7,143 bases of DNA from Marinosulfonomonas sp. (GTDB lineage: Bacteria > Pseudomonadota > Alphaproteobacteria > Rhodobacterales > Rhodobacteraceae): the NCBI GenBank assembly GCA_019090845.1, contig JAHRVD010000138.1:1-7143 (forward strand), given 5' to 3'. The position numbers and the translations under genes are program-made. The notes under the pieces are model-generated. The model searched no databases, was not told the origin of the DNA, and was given only the letters and a program-made list of their open reading frames with translations. Positions 1 through 5,919 of this stretch are shown here, in pieces. Position 1 is the stretch's first letter; each line of letters starts with the position of its first letter.

Positions 1-2
1 CC

Positions 3-329
3 TGGGGCGGGCATATTCCGCAAATCTATGGGGTGGCGCAGGCTCTGCTGGCAATGAGGGACACCGACGAAGCGGCAGACCTTGCGTGGAACAACAGGAT
101 GCAGGCCGTGCGCCACGGTTGCGCCGCTGCGGTGGCAGCACTGGAACGCGATCATCTGCTGGGCGCGGATCACACCAGCAAGCAAGCAACCGACATCCTG
201 TGGACACTGCTATCGGTACGCAACTGGGAACATCTGACGGGCGACTGCGGATGGTCGCAGGCGGATTACATAAAAAAGATCAAACTGCTCGCACGCCGGG
301 TGCTGCTTGCCGCCCCGCCAAACGGATAA
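3..329 (+). CDS. TetR/AcrR-family transcriptional regulator, C-terminal part (5' end outside window)
   Basis: The reading frame is open from the left edge (first full codon at base 3) to a TAA at 327-329, giving about 108 residues, so the gene starts upstream; the GTG at 33 is internal. The visible part is all-helical. It ends with a pattern typical of the ligand-binding domain of TetR regulators: an A-T-D-I-L-W-T-L-L-S helix, then a W-E-H-L-T segment, a G-W-S turn followed by Y, and a last helix ending R-R-V-L-L. The DNA-binding helix-turn-helix, normally in the first 60 residues, is not in the window, so neither target nor ligand can be inferred. The gene converges on the dctD-like gene with 26 bp between the stop codons. 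That gap holds a GCCCGGGC palindrome (331-338) but no T-run, so no clear terminator. The family call rests on the C-terminal pattern only. Confidence 0.6.
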   Translation, partial: WGGHIPQIYGVAQALLAMRDTDEAADLAWNNRMQAVRHGCAAAVAALERDHLLGADHTSKQATDILWTLLSVRNWEHLTGDCGWSQADYIKKIKLLARRVLLAAPPNG

Positions 330-355
330 CGCCCGGGCCGGACCGTAGCAGCCAA

Positions 356-1672
356 TTAAAGATAATCGGAACGCTGCAGGCCATATTTGGCCATTTTCTC
401 GTTCAGGGTGCGGCGTGGCAGGCTGAGTTCCTCCATCACCGCAACGATGCTGCCTTTGTGACGGCGCATGGTGTTGTCCACCAGCATTCGCTCAAACGCT
501 TCTACATATTCCTTCAGCGGCTTGCCCTCGGTGGTCATCGAGGCCTCGCTCACCTCATCTTCGGCCATCAACAACGAGGCGATCGATCCGCTACCGCGAC
601 GGTTCTGTAACACCGCCCGTTCAGAAACATTGATAAGCTGGCGGATATTTCCGGGCCAGGGTGCTTGCAACAATTGCGCCGCTTCCTGCGCTGAAACCTG
701 TGGTGCGTCGCAGCCGTATTCTTCGGCGAATTGCTCGCCCAACCGAGTGAACAGCATCAGGATATCCTCGCCGCGCTGACGCAGCGGTGGCAGGGTGATC
801 TTCATCGCCGCCAGCCGGTAGAACAGGTCGGGGCGCAAAACATCCTCGCAGGTCTTGCCACGTTCCTGAAGATTGGAAATCGCGATGACTCGGGTTTCAG
901 CCGGGGTGCCCTGATCGTTGATCCATGTCAGCAGGCGGGCCTGCAGTGTTTGAGGCAGCGCTTCAATGTTTTCCAGCACCATGGTGCCGCCGCGCGCCTC
1001 TTCGGTCAGCGGCTGAACGCCGCCGTCAATCGGGCCAAAAATTCGCTTGGCCAGCGTTTCTTCGTCATAGGCAGCGCAGGACAGGCACACGAATTTCTTG
1101 CCCGCCTTGGCGCCAACCGCGTGCAGGGCATGGGCAACCAGCGTTTTTCCGGTGCCGGTTTCGCCGTCGATCAAGACATGGCCGTCAGCCTGCCCCAAAT
1201 CCAAAATATCCTCGCGCAGCCGTTCCATCACTGGCGAGGTGCCGACCAGCTTTTTCATGATCGTCGTGCCATCAGAAAGCTCGCGACGCAGTGCCCGGTT
1301 GTCCAGTGTCAGCCGTCGGCTGGTGGTTGCACGCTTGACCAGTTCGGTCATCCGGTCCGGGTTGAAAGGCTTTTCAAGGAAATCAAATGCTCCGACGCGC
1401 ATCGCCTCAACCGCCATGGGAACATCGCCGTGGCCGGTAATCATCACCACTGGCAGGGCGCTGTCCACGCTCATCAGTTTTTTCAGAAACTGCATGCCAT
1501 CCATGCCGGGCATCTTGATATCGGACACCACAACCCCGGGATAATCTGCCCCAACCGATTGCAACGCATCTTCGGCGCTGGCGAAGGTTTCGGTTTCAAA
1601 GCCCGAAAGGGCCAGCCACTGGCTGATCGACTGGCGCATGTCTTTTTCGTCATCTACGATCGCAATCTTCAT
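356..1672 (-). CDS. dctD: DctD-like response regulator with AAA+ domain lacking GAFTGA
   Basis: This 438-residue protein has the three-domain plan of NtrC/DctD regulators. The receiver domain (about 1-115) has acidic D7/D8, phospho-acceptor D51 in S-D-I-K-M-P-G-M-D-G, T79 and K101. The AAA+ domain (about 140-360) has Walker A G-E-T-G-T-G-K-T at 170-177, the arginine-finger segment L-R-P-D-L-F-Y-R-L at 279-287 and sensor II W-P-G-N-I-R at 339-344. The Fis-type helix-turn-helix lies at about 390-432 (L-P-R-R-T-L-N-E-K-M). Two parts needed for sigma-54 activation are abnormal. The loop that should carry GAFTGA is shortened and unrelated (about 212-229), and Walker B reads M-V-L-E-N-I at 231-236 instead of hydrophobic-D-E. 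The frame is continuous there, so this is not a frameshift. By family, DctD responds to DctB and controls C4-dicarboxylate uptake; that role is inferred here. It lies 17 bp after the kinase gene and is surely its partner. The ribosome-binding site is weak (GGACAG). R. capsulatus NtrC and HupR are known family members that also lack GAFTGA. Confidence 0.85.
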   Translation of the reverse strand: MKIAIVDDEKDMRQSISQWLALSGFETETFASAEDALQSVGADYPGVVVSDIKMPGMDGMQFLKKLMSVDSALPVVMITGHGDVPMAVEAMRVGAFDFLEKPFNPDRMTELVKRATTSRRLTLDNRALRRELSDGTTIMKKLVGTSPVMERLREDILDLGQADGHVLIDGETGTGKTLVAHALHAVGAKAGKKFVCLSCAAYDEETLAKRIFGPIDGGVQPLTEEARGGTMVLENIEALPQTLQARLLTWINDQGTPAETRVIAISNLQERGKTCEDVLRPDLFYRLAAMKITLPPLRQRGEDILMLFTRLGEQFAEEYGCDAPQVSAQEAAQLLQAPWPGNIRQLINVSERAVLQNRRGSGSIASLLMAEDEVSEASMTTEGKPLKEYVEAFERMLVDNTMRRHKGSIVAVMEELSLPRRTLNEKMAKYGLQRSDYL

Positions 1673-1689
1673 TCTTCACTGTCCGTCTG

Positions 1690-3450
1690 TTATTCTGCCG
1701 CTTCGGCTTCAGTCTCTAATATAGGCAATTGCATTTCAAATACTGCCCCCCCGCCGCGTGCATTTCGCGCCGTCAGCCGGCCACCCAAATCGATCACAAT
1801 TCCCGAAGAAATTGCCAGCCCCAGCCCAACGCCTTCGCCCGGCGCCTTGGTGGTGTAAAACGGCTCAAACAGGCTGTCCAGATCAGCAATACCATAGCCG
1901 TTGTCGCGCACCGAAAGCGTCGAGGTTTCGCCAGCTGCGATCAGGATCTCGATGCTGGGATCGGCCGAGGATTTGACCGCGTCCATCGCATTGCGCAGCA
2001 GATTGATTATCACCTGCTCCAGCCGAACCCGGTCCGCCAGCACCATAACCGGAACCCGCGGAACCGACCGGGTAATCTGCGTTTCCTGCCGGTTTAACTG
2101 AGGTTCCATGATCGAAAGCGCCGATGACAACGCATCGCGCAGGTCGATCGGCTCAAAGGCGTCGCCCCCTTTGCGCGCGTAACTTTTCAACTGACGTGTT
2201 ATCGAAGTCATCCGGTCAATCAGGTCATCAACCCGCTGAAAGGATGACAAGGCTTCCTCGGGCCGTTTCCGCTGTAACAACAATCTGGCCCCGGCAAGGT
2301 AGGTTTTCATCGCCGCCAGCGGTTGGTTCAGCTCGTGGCTGACAGCGGCCGACATTTCACCCAAAGCGGCAAGTTTTGACGACTGGGCAAGGGTTTGCTC
2401 GGCGACCTCAAGGTTGCGTTCAGCGCGTTCACGCTCGGCGATTTCCCGCTGGAGCGCCTCATTCAACTGGCGAAGATCCGCCGACTCTTGTTGCAACGCA
2501 AAGCTGCGCGCCCGTGCCTTGCGACTCGCAAAATAAAAGGCAACCGCCAGCAGCAGCGCGAAGGCCATAATCTCGAGCGCCAAAACCCCGTTAACCCGCT
2601 CGCGCACCGACGCGTAGGGCGTGAAGGTTGTCATCCGCCAGCCGCGAAAACTGGTCCGGCTGTCCTGACGCAACACCGCCTCGCCCTCCAGGTAGGCATC
2701 AACCGGAACCGTCGTCCAGTCGGAACTGGCCTGCAATGCCCGTTTGATCGCGGATGGCGCGGTTCGCGCTTGCAACGCCTCGGTTTCATTCACCCCGCGC
2801 CAGCGCGGTTCGGTGGAAAGGATGATCAGCCCCTCGCTATCGGTTACAAAGACCGCATCGGAAATTCCCAACCAGCTTTGTTCAAATTTACGCAAGTCCG
2901 CCTCGACCACGATCACCCCGACAAGGTCGCCATCGGCCTTTATTTTGCGGCTGTAATTGAAAACAAAAGCGCCGCTATCAGAGCGAAACGTAGTGAAAAC
3001 AGTATCGTTGGAACGCAATGCCTCGACGAAATAGGGATCGGACCGATGGTTGCCCCCGATTTTGCTGCGATCCGTTGCCGCCACAACGCGCCCGGTTTCC
3101 TCAAGCAACATCATCGATGCCGAGCCGATTTCCTTGGTATAGGAAATCAGGCTTTGGCTGGCCTGAGAATAGTCGTCGCTCGTCAGTGCGGTAATCAGGC
3201 TTGGATCACGCGACTGCAAAAGCGGGACAACGGAGTTTCTCTGAAGCTCGGAAATCAGGTTGCCCGAATAGAGCGCATGGCGCAGCTTGGCCTGATTGCG
3301 CGTGGTTTCGGTGAAACGCTCGGTCAGAAACTGGTTGGTTGCCAGCACGAAAAAAACGCCAATAGCGGTGATCGCAAGCACAGATATCCGGCCCCGCCAG
3401 GACATCGAAAGCCGGGGCCATTTTTCTGGTGATTTTTCTACGATTGCCAT
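1690..3450 (-). CDS. dctB: DctB-like membrane sensor histidine kinase
   Basis: This 586-residue inner-membrane kinase senses a periplasmic ligand and phosphorylates the adjacent DctD-like regulator. Transmembrane segments lie at about 21-38 and 288-308. They enclose a roughly 250-residue periplasmic region with the double-PDC/Cache look of DctB: a G-R-V-V-A-A-T strand, then D-P-Y-F at 138-141, Y-S-R-K-I and G-V-I-V-V-E-A-D-L at 178-186. A charged coiled coil (about 312-355) leads to the H-box with phospho-acceptor H372 in S-H-E-L-N-Q-P-L. The ATP-binding domain is intact: N-box N-L-L-R-N-A-M-D-A-V (483-492), G1 D-N-G-Y-G (516-520), F-box F-E-P-F-Y-T-T-K (528-535) and G2 G-E-G-V-G-L-G-L (538-545). 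An in-frame TAG four codons before the ATG at 3450 rules out an upstream start; M16 is a possible alternative. No good Shine-Dalgarno precedes the ATG, which abuts a hairpin (3452-3490). A C4-dicarboxylate ligand is inferred from the family; no transporter gene is linked here. Confidence 0.85.
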   Translation of the reverse strand: MAIVEKSPEKWPRLSMSWRGRISVLAITAIGVFFVLATNQFLTERFTETTRNQAKLRHALYSGNLISELQRNSVVPLLQSRDPSLITALTSDDYSQASQSLISYTKEIGSASMMLLEETGRVVAATDRSKIGGNHRSDPYFVEALRSNDTVFTTFRSDSGAFVFNYSRKIKADGDLVGVIVVEADLRKFEQSWLGISDAVFVTDSEGLIILSTEPRWRGVNETEALQARTAPSAIKRALQASSDWTTVPVDAYLEGEAVLRQDSRTSFRGWRMTTFTPYASVRERVNGVLALEIMAFALLLAVAFYFASRKARARSFALQQESADLRQLNEALQREIAERERAERNLEVAEQTLAQSSKLAALGEMSAAVSHELNQPLAAMKTYLAGARLLLQRKRPEEALSSFQRVDDLIDRMTSITRQLKSYARKGGDAFEPIDLRDALSSALSIMEPQLNRQETQITRSVPRVPVMVLADRVRLEQVIINLLRNAMDAVKSSADPSIEILIAAGETSTLSVRDNGYGIADLDSLFEPFYTTKAPGEGVGLGLAISSGIVIDLGGRLTARNARGGGAVFEMQLPILETEAEAAE

Positions 3451-3451
3451 T

Positions 3452-3490
3452 GGTGCAGCCTACGCCGCTGCGCCATCTGGCTCAAGCACC
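3452..3490 (-). other. Imperfect hairpin between purQ and dctB
   Basis: On the + strand, GGTGCAGCC (3452-3460) is complementary to GGCT (3479-3482) plus GCACC (3486-3490). This makes a 9-bp stem with a 3-nt CAA bulge and an 18-nt loop. In the leftward transcript it would occupy most of the 43-nt gap and end one base before the dctB start codon. There is no T-run after it, so it is not an intrinsic terminator. It could affect translation of dctB or be a processing or stability element; the function is inference only. Confidence 0.35.
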
Positions 3491-3493
3491 CAG

Positions 3494-4162
3494 TCAGGCG
3501 TCTTCCAGAACCGTCGCCAATCCGGCAAAAAGGGCTGTGCCGTCAGTTCCGCCAAGTGCTGCGTCCACAGCCCGTTCAGGGTGTGGCATCAGGCCCAGAA
3601 CGCGCTTGTTGGCGCTCAGCACACCGGCAATATCGCCAGCCGATCCATTTGGGTTCTTCAAATAGCGAAACGCCACCCTGTCCTCGCCATCCAGCCGGGC
3701 GATCAGATCATCCTCGGCGGTATAATTGCCGTCGTGATGGGCAACCGGCATCTGGATTTCCTGCCCGGAATTGTAAGTTTTCATGAATGCGCCCTGAGTC
3801 GATTCAACACGCAGACCGATCGTCTTACAGACAAATTTTATTTCCGAATTTCGCATCAAAGTGCCCGGCAACAGGCCGGTTTCACACAGCACCTGAAATC
3901 CGTTGCAAATGCCGATCACATAGCCACCACGTTTGGCGTGCTCAACGACAGCGCTACAAATCGGGGAACGCGCCGCAATCGCGCCGCAGCGAAGATAGTC
4001 GCCAAACGAAAACCCGCCCGGAATCCCGATCACATCCAGATTATCGGGCAGCGAAACATCCTTGTGCCAGATCATCGAAACATCCGCACCGGCCTGAGCA
4101 AACGCAACCGCAAGGTCGCGATCACAATTTGACCCCGGAAAAACAATCACCCCTGCCCGCAT
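3494..4162 (-). CDS. purQ: Phosphoribosylformylglycinamidine synthase, glutaminase subunit PurQ
   Basis: PurQ is the glutamine amidotransferase of the FGAM synthase complex. It releases ammonia from glutamine for PurL to convert FGAR to FGAM, the fourth step of purine synthesis in the cytosol. The 222-residue product is normal for the stand-alone subunit. It begins [16 protein letters not shown], has the nucleophile C86 in G-I-C-N-G-F-Q, and the catalytic pair H194/E196 in M-P-H-P-E-R. The frame is open 19 codons further upstream, but that part lies inside purS and has no family similarity. The chosen ATG overlaps the purS stop as TAATG and has GGAG eight bases before it (4171-4174). The one-base overlap suggests translational coupling, fitting subunits needed in fixed proportion. 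The partner purL is not in this window. Confidence 0.97.
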   Translation of the reverse strand: MRAGVIVFPGSNCDRDLAVAFAQAGADVSMIWHKDVSLPDNLDVIGIPGGFSFGDYLRCGAIAARSPICSAVVEHAKRGGYVIGICNGFQVLCETGLLPGTLMRNSEIKFVCKTIGLRVESTQGAFMKTYNSGQEIQMPVAHHDGNYTAEDDLIARLDGEDRVAFRYLKNPNGSAGDIAGVLSANKRVLGLMPHPERAVDAALGGTDGTALFAGLATVLEDA

Positions 4163-4401
4163 TACAGGATCTCCACCCGGTAACTTTCGATCACCGTGTT
4201 CGCCAACAGCTTTTCGCACATATCGGTGACGCTGACCTTTGCCTTGTCGCGATTGCTTTCGCTCAGGTCCAGCTCGATCACCTTGCCCTGACGCACTCCG
4301 TCAACGCCATCAAAGCCAAGCGCACCAAGCGCGTGGCGCACGGCCTCGCCTTGCGGGTCCAGAACCCCATTCTTCAGCATGACATGAACGCGTGCCTTCA
4401 T
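4162..4401 (-). CDS. purS: Phosphoribosylformylglycinamidine synthase subunit PurS
   Basis: PurS is the small structural subunit that bridges PurL and PurQ in bacteria with a split FGAM synthase. The 79-residue length is usual. Family features are the N-terminal strand [10 protein letters not shown], the following G-V-L-D-P-Q-G (12-18), the V-R-Q-G-K segment (36-40) and the C-terminal part with L-A-N-T-V-I-E-S-Y (66-74). The ATG at 4401 has a good Shine-Dalgarno, AAGGAA at 4408-4413 on the - strand. Its TAA overlaps the purQ ATG by one base. It follows purC by 38 bp. Its presence implies the short, PurS-dependent form of PurL elsewhere in the genome. Confidence 0.96.
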   Translation of the reverse strand: MKARVHVMLKNGVLDPQGEAVRHALGALGFDGVDGVRQGKVIELDLSESNRDKAKVSVTDMCEKLLANTVIESYRVEIL

Positions 4402-4439
4402 TTTTTGTTCCTTACAATTGGCGCGGTGATGACCGGCGA

Positions 4440-5201
4440 TCAGTTAATCAGCGTTGGCGTATGAGCATGCGTCACATTGGACGGCAAAACGCCCAGCCGC
4501 CGCGCAACTTCGGTATAGGCATCCGCCAGATCACCCAGATCCCGGCGAAACACATCTTTGTCCAGCTTGCGGCCCGTTTCGATATCCCACAAACGACAAC
4601 TGTCGGGGCTAATCTCATCGGCGACAATCAGGCGCATGAAATCATTATCCCACACCCGGCCAATTTCGATTTTGAAATCGACCAGTTTAATGCCGACACC
4701 GAAAAACACGCCCGACAGGAAATCATTGACCCGCAGGGCCATTGAAACGATGTCTTCCATGTCCTGCTGATTGGCCCAGCCAAACGCGATCACATATTCT
4801 TCGGGCACCAGCGGATCGCCAAGCGAATCATCTTTGTAGCTGAATTCGACGATCGGACGGGGCAGTTGTGCGCCCTCTTCCATGCCCAGCCGCTTGGCCA
4901 TCGAGCCTGCGGCGACGTTGCGAACGATCACTTCCAGCGGAATTATTTCAACCTGACGGACCAGCTGTTCGCGCATATTCAGACGCTTAATGAAATGCGT
5001 CGGCACACCGATCCCGGCCAGCCCCTTCATGAAAAACTCGCTTAGGCGGTTGTTCAGGGCACCCTTGCCGTCAATCGTCGCCTTTTTCTCGGCGTTGAAT
5101 GCGGTCGCGTCATCCTTGAAATATTGCACGATTGTGCCCGGCTCGGGGCCTTCGTACAGGATTTTTGCTTTGCCTTCGTAGATTTTCTTGCGCCTTGCCA
5201 T
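4440..5201 (-). CDS. purC: SAICAR synthase PurC
   Basis: PurC (phosphoribosylaminoimidazole-succinocarboxamide synthase) joins aspartate to CAIR with ATP to give SAICAR in purine synthesis. The 253-residue protein has the N-terminal K-K-I-Y-E-G-K-A-K nucleotide-binding strand (5-13), SAICAR synthase signature 1 at 87-100 ([14 protein letters not shown]), signature 2 at 173-179 (L-V-D-F-K-I-E), and the D-E-I-S-P-D-S segment (195-201). An open frame extends 29 codons further upstream, but homology begins at M-A-R-R-K-K-I-Y and this ATG has GAGGG four bases before it, so 5201 is the start. It is the first gene of the leftward block, with a candidate promoter at 5254-5282. Confidence 0.97.
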   Translation of the reverse strand: MARRKKIYEGKAKILYEGPEPGTIVQYFKDDATAFNAEKKATIDGKGALNNRLSEFFMKGLAGIGVPTHFIKRLNMREQLVRQVEIIPLEVIVRNVAAGSMAKRLGMEEGAQLPRPIVEFSYKDDSLGDPLVPEEYVIAFGWANQQDMEDIVSMALRVNDFLSGVFFGVGIKLVDFKIEIGRVWDNDFMRLIVADEISPDSCRLWDIETGRKLDKDVFRRDLGDLADAYTEVARRLGVLPSNVTHAHTPTLIN

Positions 5202-5253
5202 TCGGCCCTCGCTTTTCGGGCGCCCCGCAACAGGCCGGACCCCTTGGGGCGAG

Positions 5254-5282
5254 CGTATATGCGATGATGTGACCTGCCGCAA
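5254..5282 (-). promoter_or_regulatory. Candidate sigma-70-type promoter of purC
   Basis: On the - strand, TTGCGG (5282-5277) is followed after exactly 17 bp by TATACG (5259-5254). The three most important -35 bases and four of six -10 bases fit the consensus. Transcription would begin near 5247 and give a leader of about 46 nt. Just downstream lies CCCC-TT-GGGG (5240-5249), a short inverted repeat near the expected start. The match comes from reading the sequence; no start-site data support it. Confidence 0.4.
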
Positions 5283-5292
5283 GAACACCGAG

Positions 5293-5321
5293 GCCCCTTG
5301 CAGCCACGCGCCGCAGGGGGC
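5293..5321. repeat. 9-bp inverted repeat in the purC/zeta divergent region
   Basis: GCCCCTTGC (5293-5301) and GCAGGGGGC (5313-5321) can pair over all nine positions, counting one G-U pair, around an 11-nt loop. No T-run follows on the + strand, and none was found on the - strand, so a terminator is unlikely. It sits about 40 bp upstream of the zeta gene start and about 90 bp upstream of purC. It is followed by two copies of ATATCAG (5322-5328 and 5338-5344), 16 bp apart. Confidence 0.45.
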
Positions 5322-5326
5322 ATATC
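5298..5326 (+). promoter_or_regulatory. Candidate promoter of the zeta subunit gene
   Basis: TTGCAG (5298-5303) and CATATC (5321-5326) are 17 bp apart, which would start transcription near 5333 and give a leader of about 28 nt before the ATG at 5361. The -10 match is weak. The spacer overlaps the strong inverted repeat 5293-5321, which may therefore be an operator rather than an RNA structure. Confidence 0.25.
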
Positions 5327-5360
5327 AGAGGAAACAGATATCAGCCCCAAGAGGACAGAC

Positions 5361-5675
5361 ATGACCAGCTTTGACGAACGTGAAAATGCCTTTGAGTCCA
5401 AGTTCGCGCATGATGCAGAAATGCAGTTCAAGGCCGACGCACGGCGCAACAAACTGCTGGGGCTTTGGGCGGCGGAATTAATGGGTAAGTCCGGCGATGC
5501 TGCCAGCGCCTATGCCAGCGAAGTAATCAAATCCGATTTCGAGGAAGCAGGCCACGAGGACGTATATCGCAAGGTATCGGGCGATCTTGGCGGCAAGGCG
5601 GATGAAAAAACGATCCGCGCAAAAATGGCCGAGTTGATGACGCTGGCAAAAAGCCAGTTGATGGACGAAGTCTGA
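5361..5675 (+). CDS. F1-ATPase inhibitor zeta subunit (DUF1476 family)
   Basis: This 104-residue protein belongs to the DUF1476 family, whose Paracoccus denitrificans member is the zeta subunit. It binds F1-ATPase and blocks ATP hydrolysis through its N-terminal segment while allowing synthesis. The family pattern is clear: M-T-S-F-D-E-R-E-N-A-F-E at the N-terminus, H-D-A-E-M-Q-F-K (18-25), A-R-R-N-K-L-L-G-L-W-A-A (28-39), and S-D-F-E-E-A-G-H-E-D-V (59-69). The helical C-terminal part continues to the end. The length is normal. An open frame extends 21 codons further upstream, but homology begins at M-T-S-F and GAGGA (5351-5355) lies five bases before this ATG. It is divergent from purC, and an intrinsic terminator 41 bp after the stop suggests a monocistronic transcript. 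Confidence 0.93.
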   Translation: MTSFDERENAFESKFAHDAEMQFKADARRNKLLGLWAAELMGKSGDAASAYASEVIKSDFEEAGHEDVYRKVSGDLGGKADEKTIRAKMAELMTLAKSQLMDEV

Positions 5676-5716
5676 TCCACGTCAGCGCGGACGGCAAACT
5701 CATTCCGAAATGTAAC

Positions 5717-5746
5717 GGAGCGCCAATATCTCGGCGCGCCTTTTTT
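5717..5746 (+). terminator. Intrinsic terminator after the zeta subunit gene
   Basis: GGAGCGCC (5717-5724) pairs with GGCGCGCC (5733-5740) over eight positions with one A-G mismatch, around an 8-nt loop, and is followed directly by six T (5741-5746). It ends the rightward transcript of the zeta gene and separates it from the methyltransferase gene, which must therefore have its own promoter. Confidence 0.85.
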
Positions 5747-5798
5747 GTGCCCGTTTGATAGGTTTAGACTGTCGCCACGCAGCGGCCCGCAGAGCATA

Positions 5799-5826
5799 AT
5801 TCATAATAATTATGACATTTATGAAT
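5799..5826. repeat. AT-rich nested inverted repeats upstream of the methyltransferase gene
   Basis: ATTCATAA (5799-5806) is repeated inverted as TTATGAAT (5819-5826) with a 12-bp spacer. A second perfect 15-bp palindrome with a central A occupies 5801-5815. The half-site TTCAT/ATGAA recurs at 5800-5804, 5821-5825 and 5831-5835. The stretch is far richer in A and T than its surroundings and includes two -10-like CATAAT hexamers (5795-5800, 5802-5807). It lies 94-121 bp before the start codon and downstream of the terminator. A regulator binding site or promoter is the simplest reading; the regulator is unknown. Confidence 0.5.
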
Positions 5827-5842
5827 TTGTTTCATTTTCGCC

Positions 5843-5910
5843 CCCGTGGCAGTAACACCAAAAAACGGGACCGCGATTCTTTGCAGGTCTCGCTCTTTGC
5901 ATTTGAAAGA
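5843..5910 (+). promoter_or_regulatory. Possible structured leader with alternative hairpins
   Basis: CCCGT (5843-5847) pairs with ACGGG (5865-5869). GGGACC (5867-5872) pairs with GGTCTC (5886-5891, one G-U pair). These two stems share GGG at 5867-5869 and cannot form together. TCTTT (5894-5898) pairs with AAAGA (5906-5910) just before the start codon, and TCTTTGCA occurs twice (5878-5885, 5894-5901), giving a second possible partner. I compared it by eye with SAM-II, SAM/SAH and SAH riboswitch consensus features as I remember them and saw no match. The stems are short, so this is tentative. Confidence 0.3.
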
Positions 5911-5919
5911 TAAGACAAA

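Noticed and set aside
331..338. GCCCGGGC palindrome as a terminator between the convergent genes
   Set aside because: It has no loop or T-run on either strand, and short GC palindromes are common at this base composition.
967..1040. A frameshift or deletion artefact explaining the missing GAFTGA
   Set aside because: The frame stays open and family-like on both sides, and the replaced stretch keeps the F-G and G-G-T anchors. A sequencing deletion could not also explain the Walker B substitutions.
731..1858. A 375-codon open frame on the + strand
   Set aside because: It is antisense to the dctD-like gene, whose domains are unmistakable. Its translation shows no family features and is rich in H, Q and R, as expected of a shadow frame.
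2395..3432. A 345-codon open frame on the + strand
   Set aside because: Antisense to the sensor kinase gene, with no recognisable domain; open only because of the codon use of the real gene.
4163..4219. N-terminal extension of PurQ by 19 residues
   Set aside because: It lies within purS, is unlike PurQ N-termini, and the internal ATG has a Shine-Dalgarno and the TAATG junction.
5202..5288. N-terminal extension of PurC by 29 residues
   Set aside because: The extension overlaps the likely promoter and lacks PurC similarity; GAGGG precedes the ATG at 5201.
5836..5919. A known SAM-II or SAM/SAH riboswitch before bmt
   Set aside because: By eye the conserved pseudoknot sequences of these classes are missing; only generic short stems are seen.
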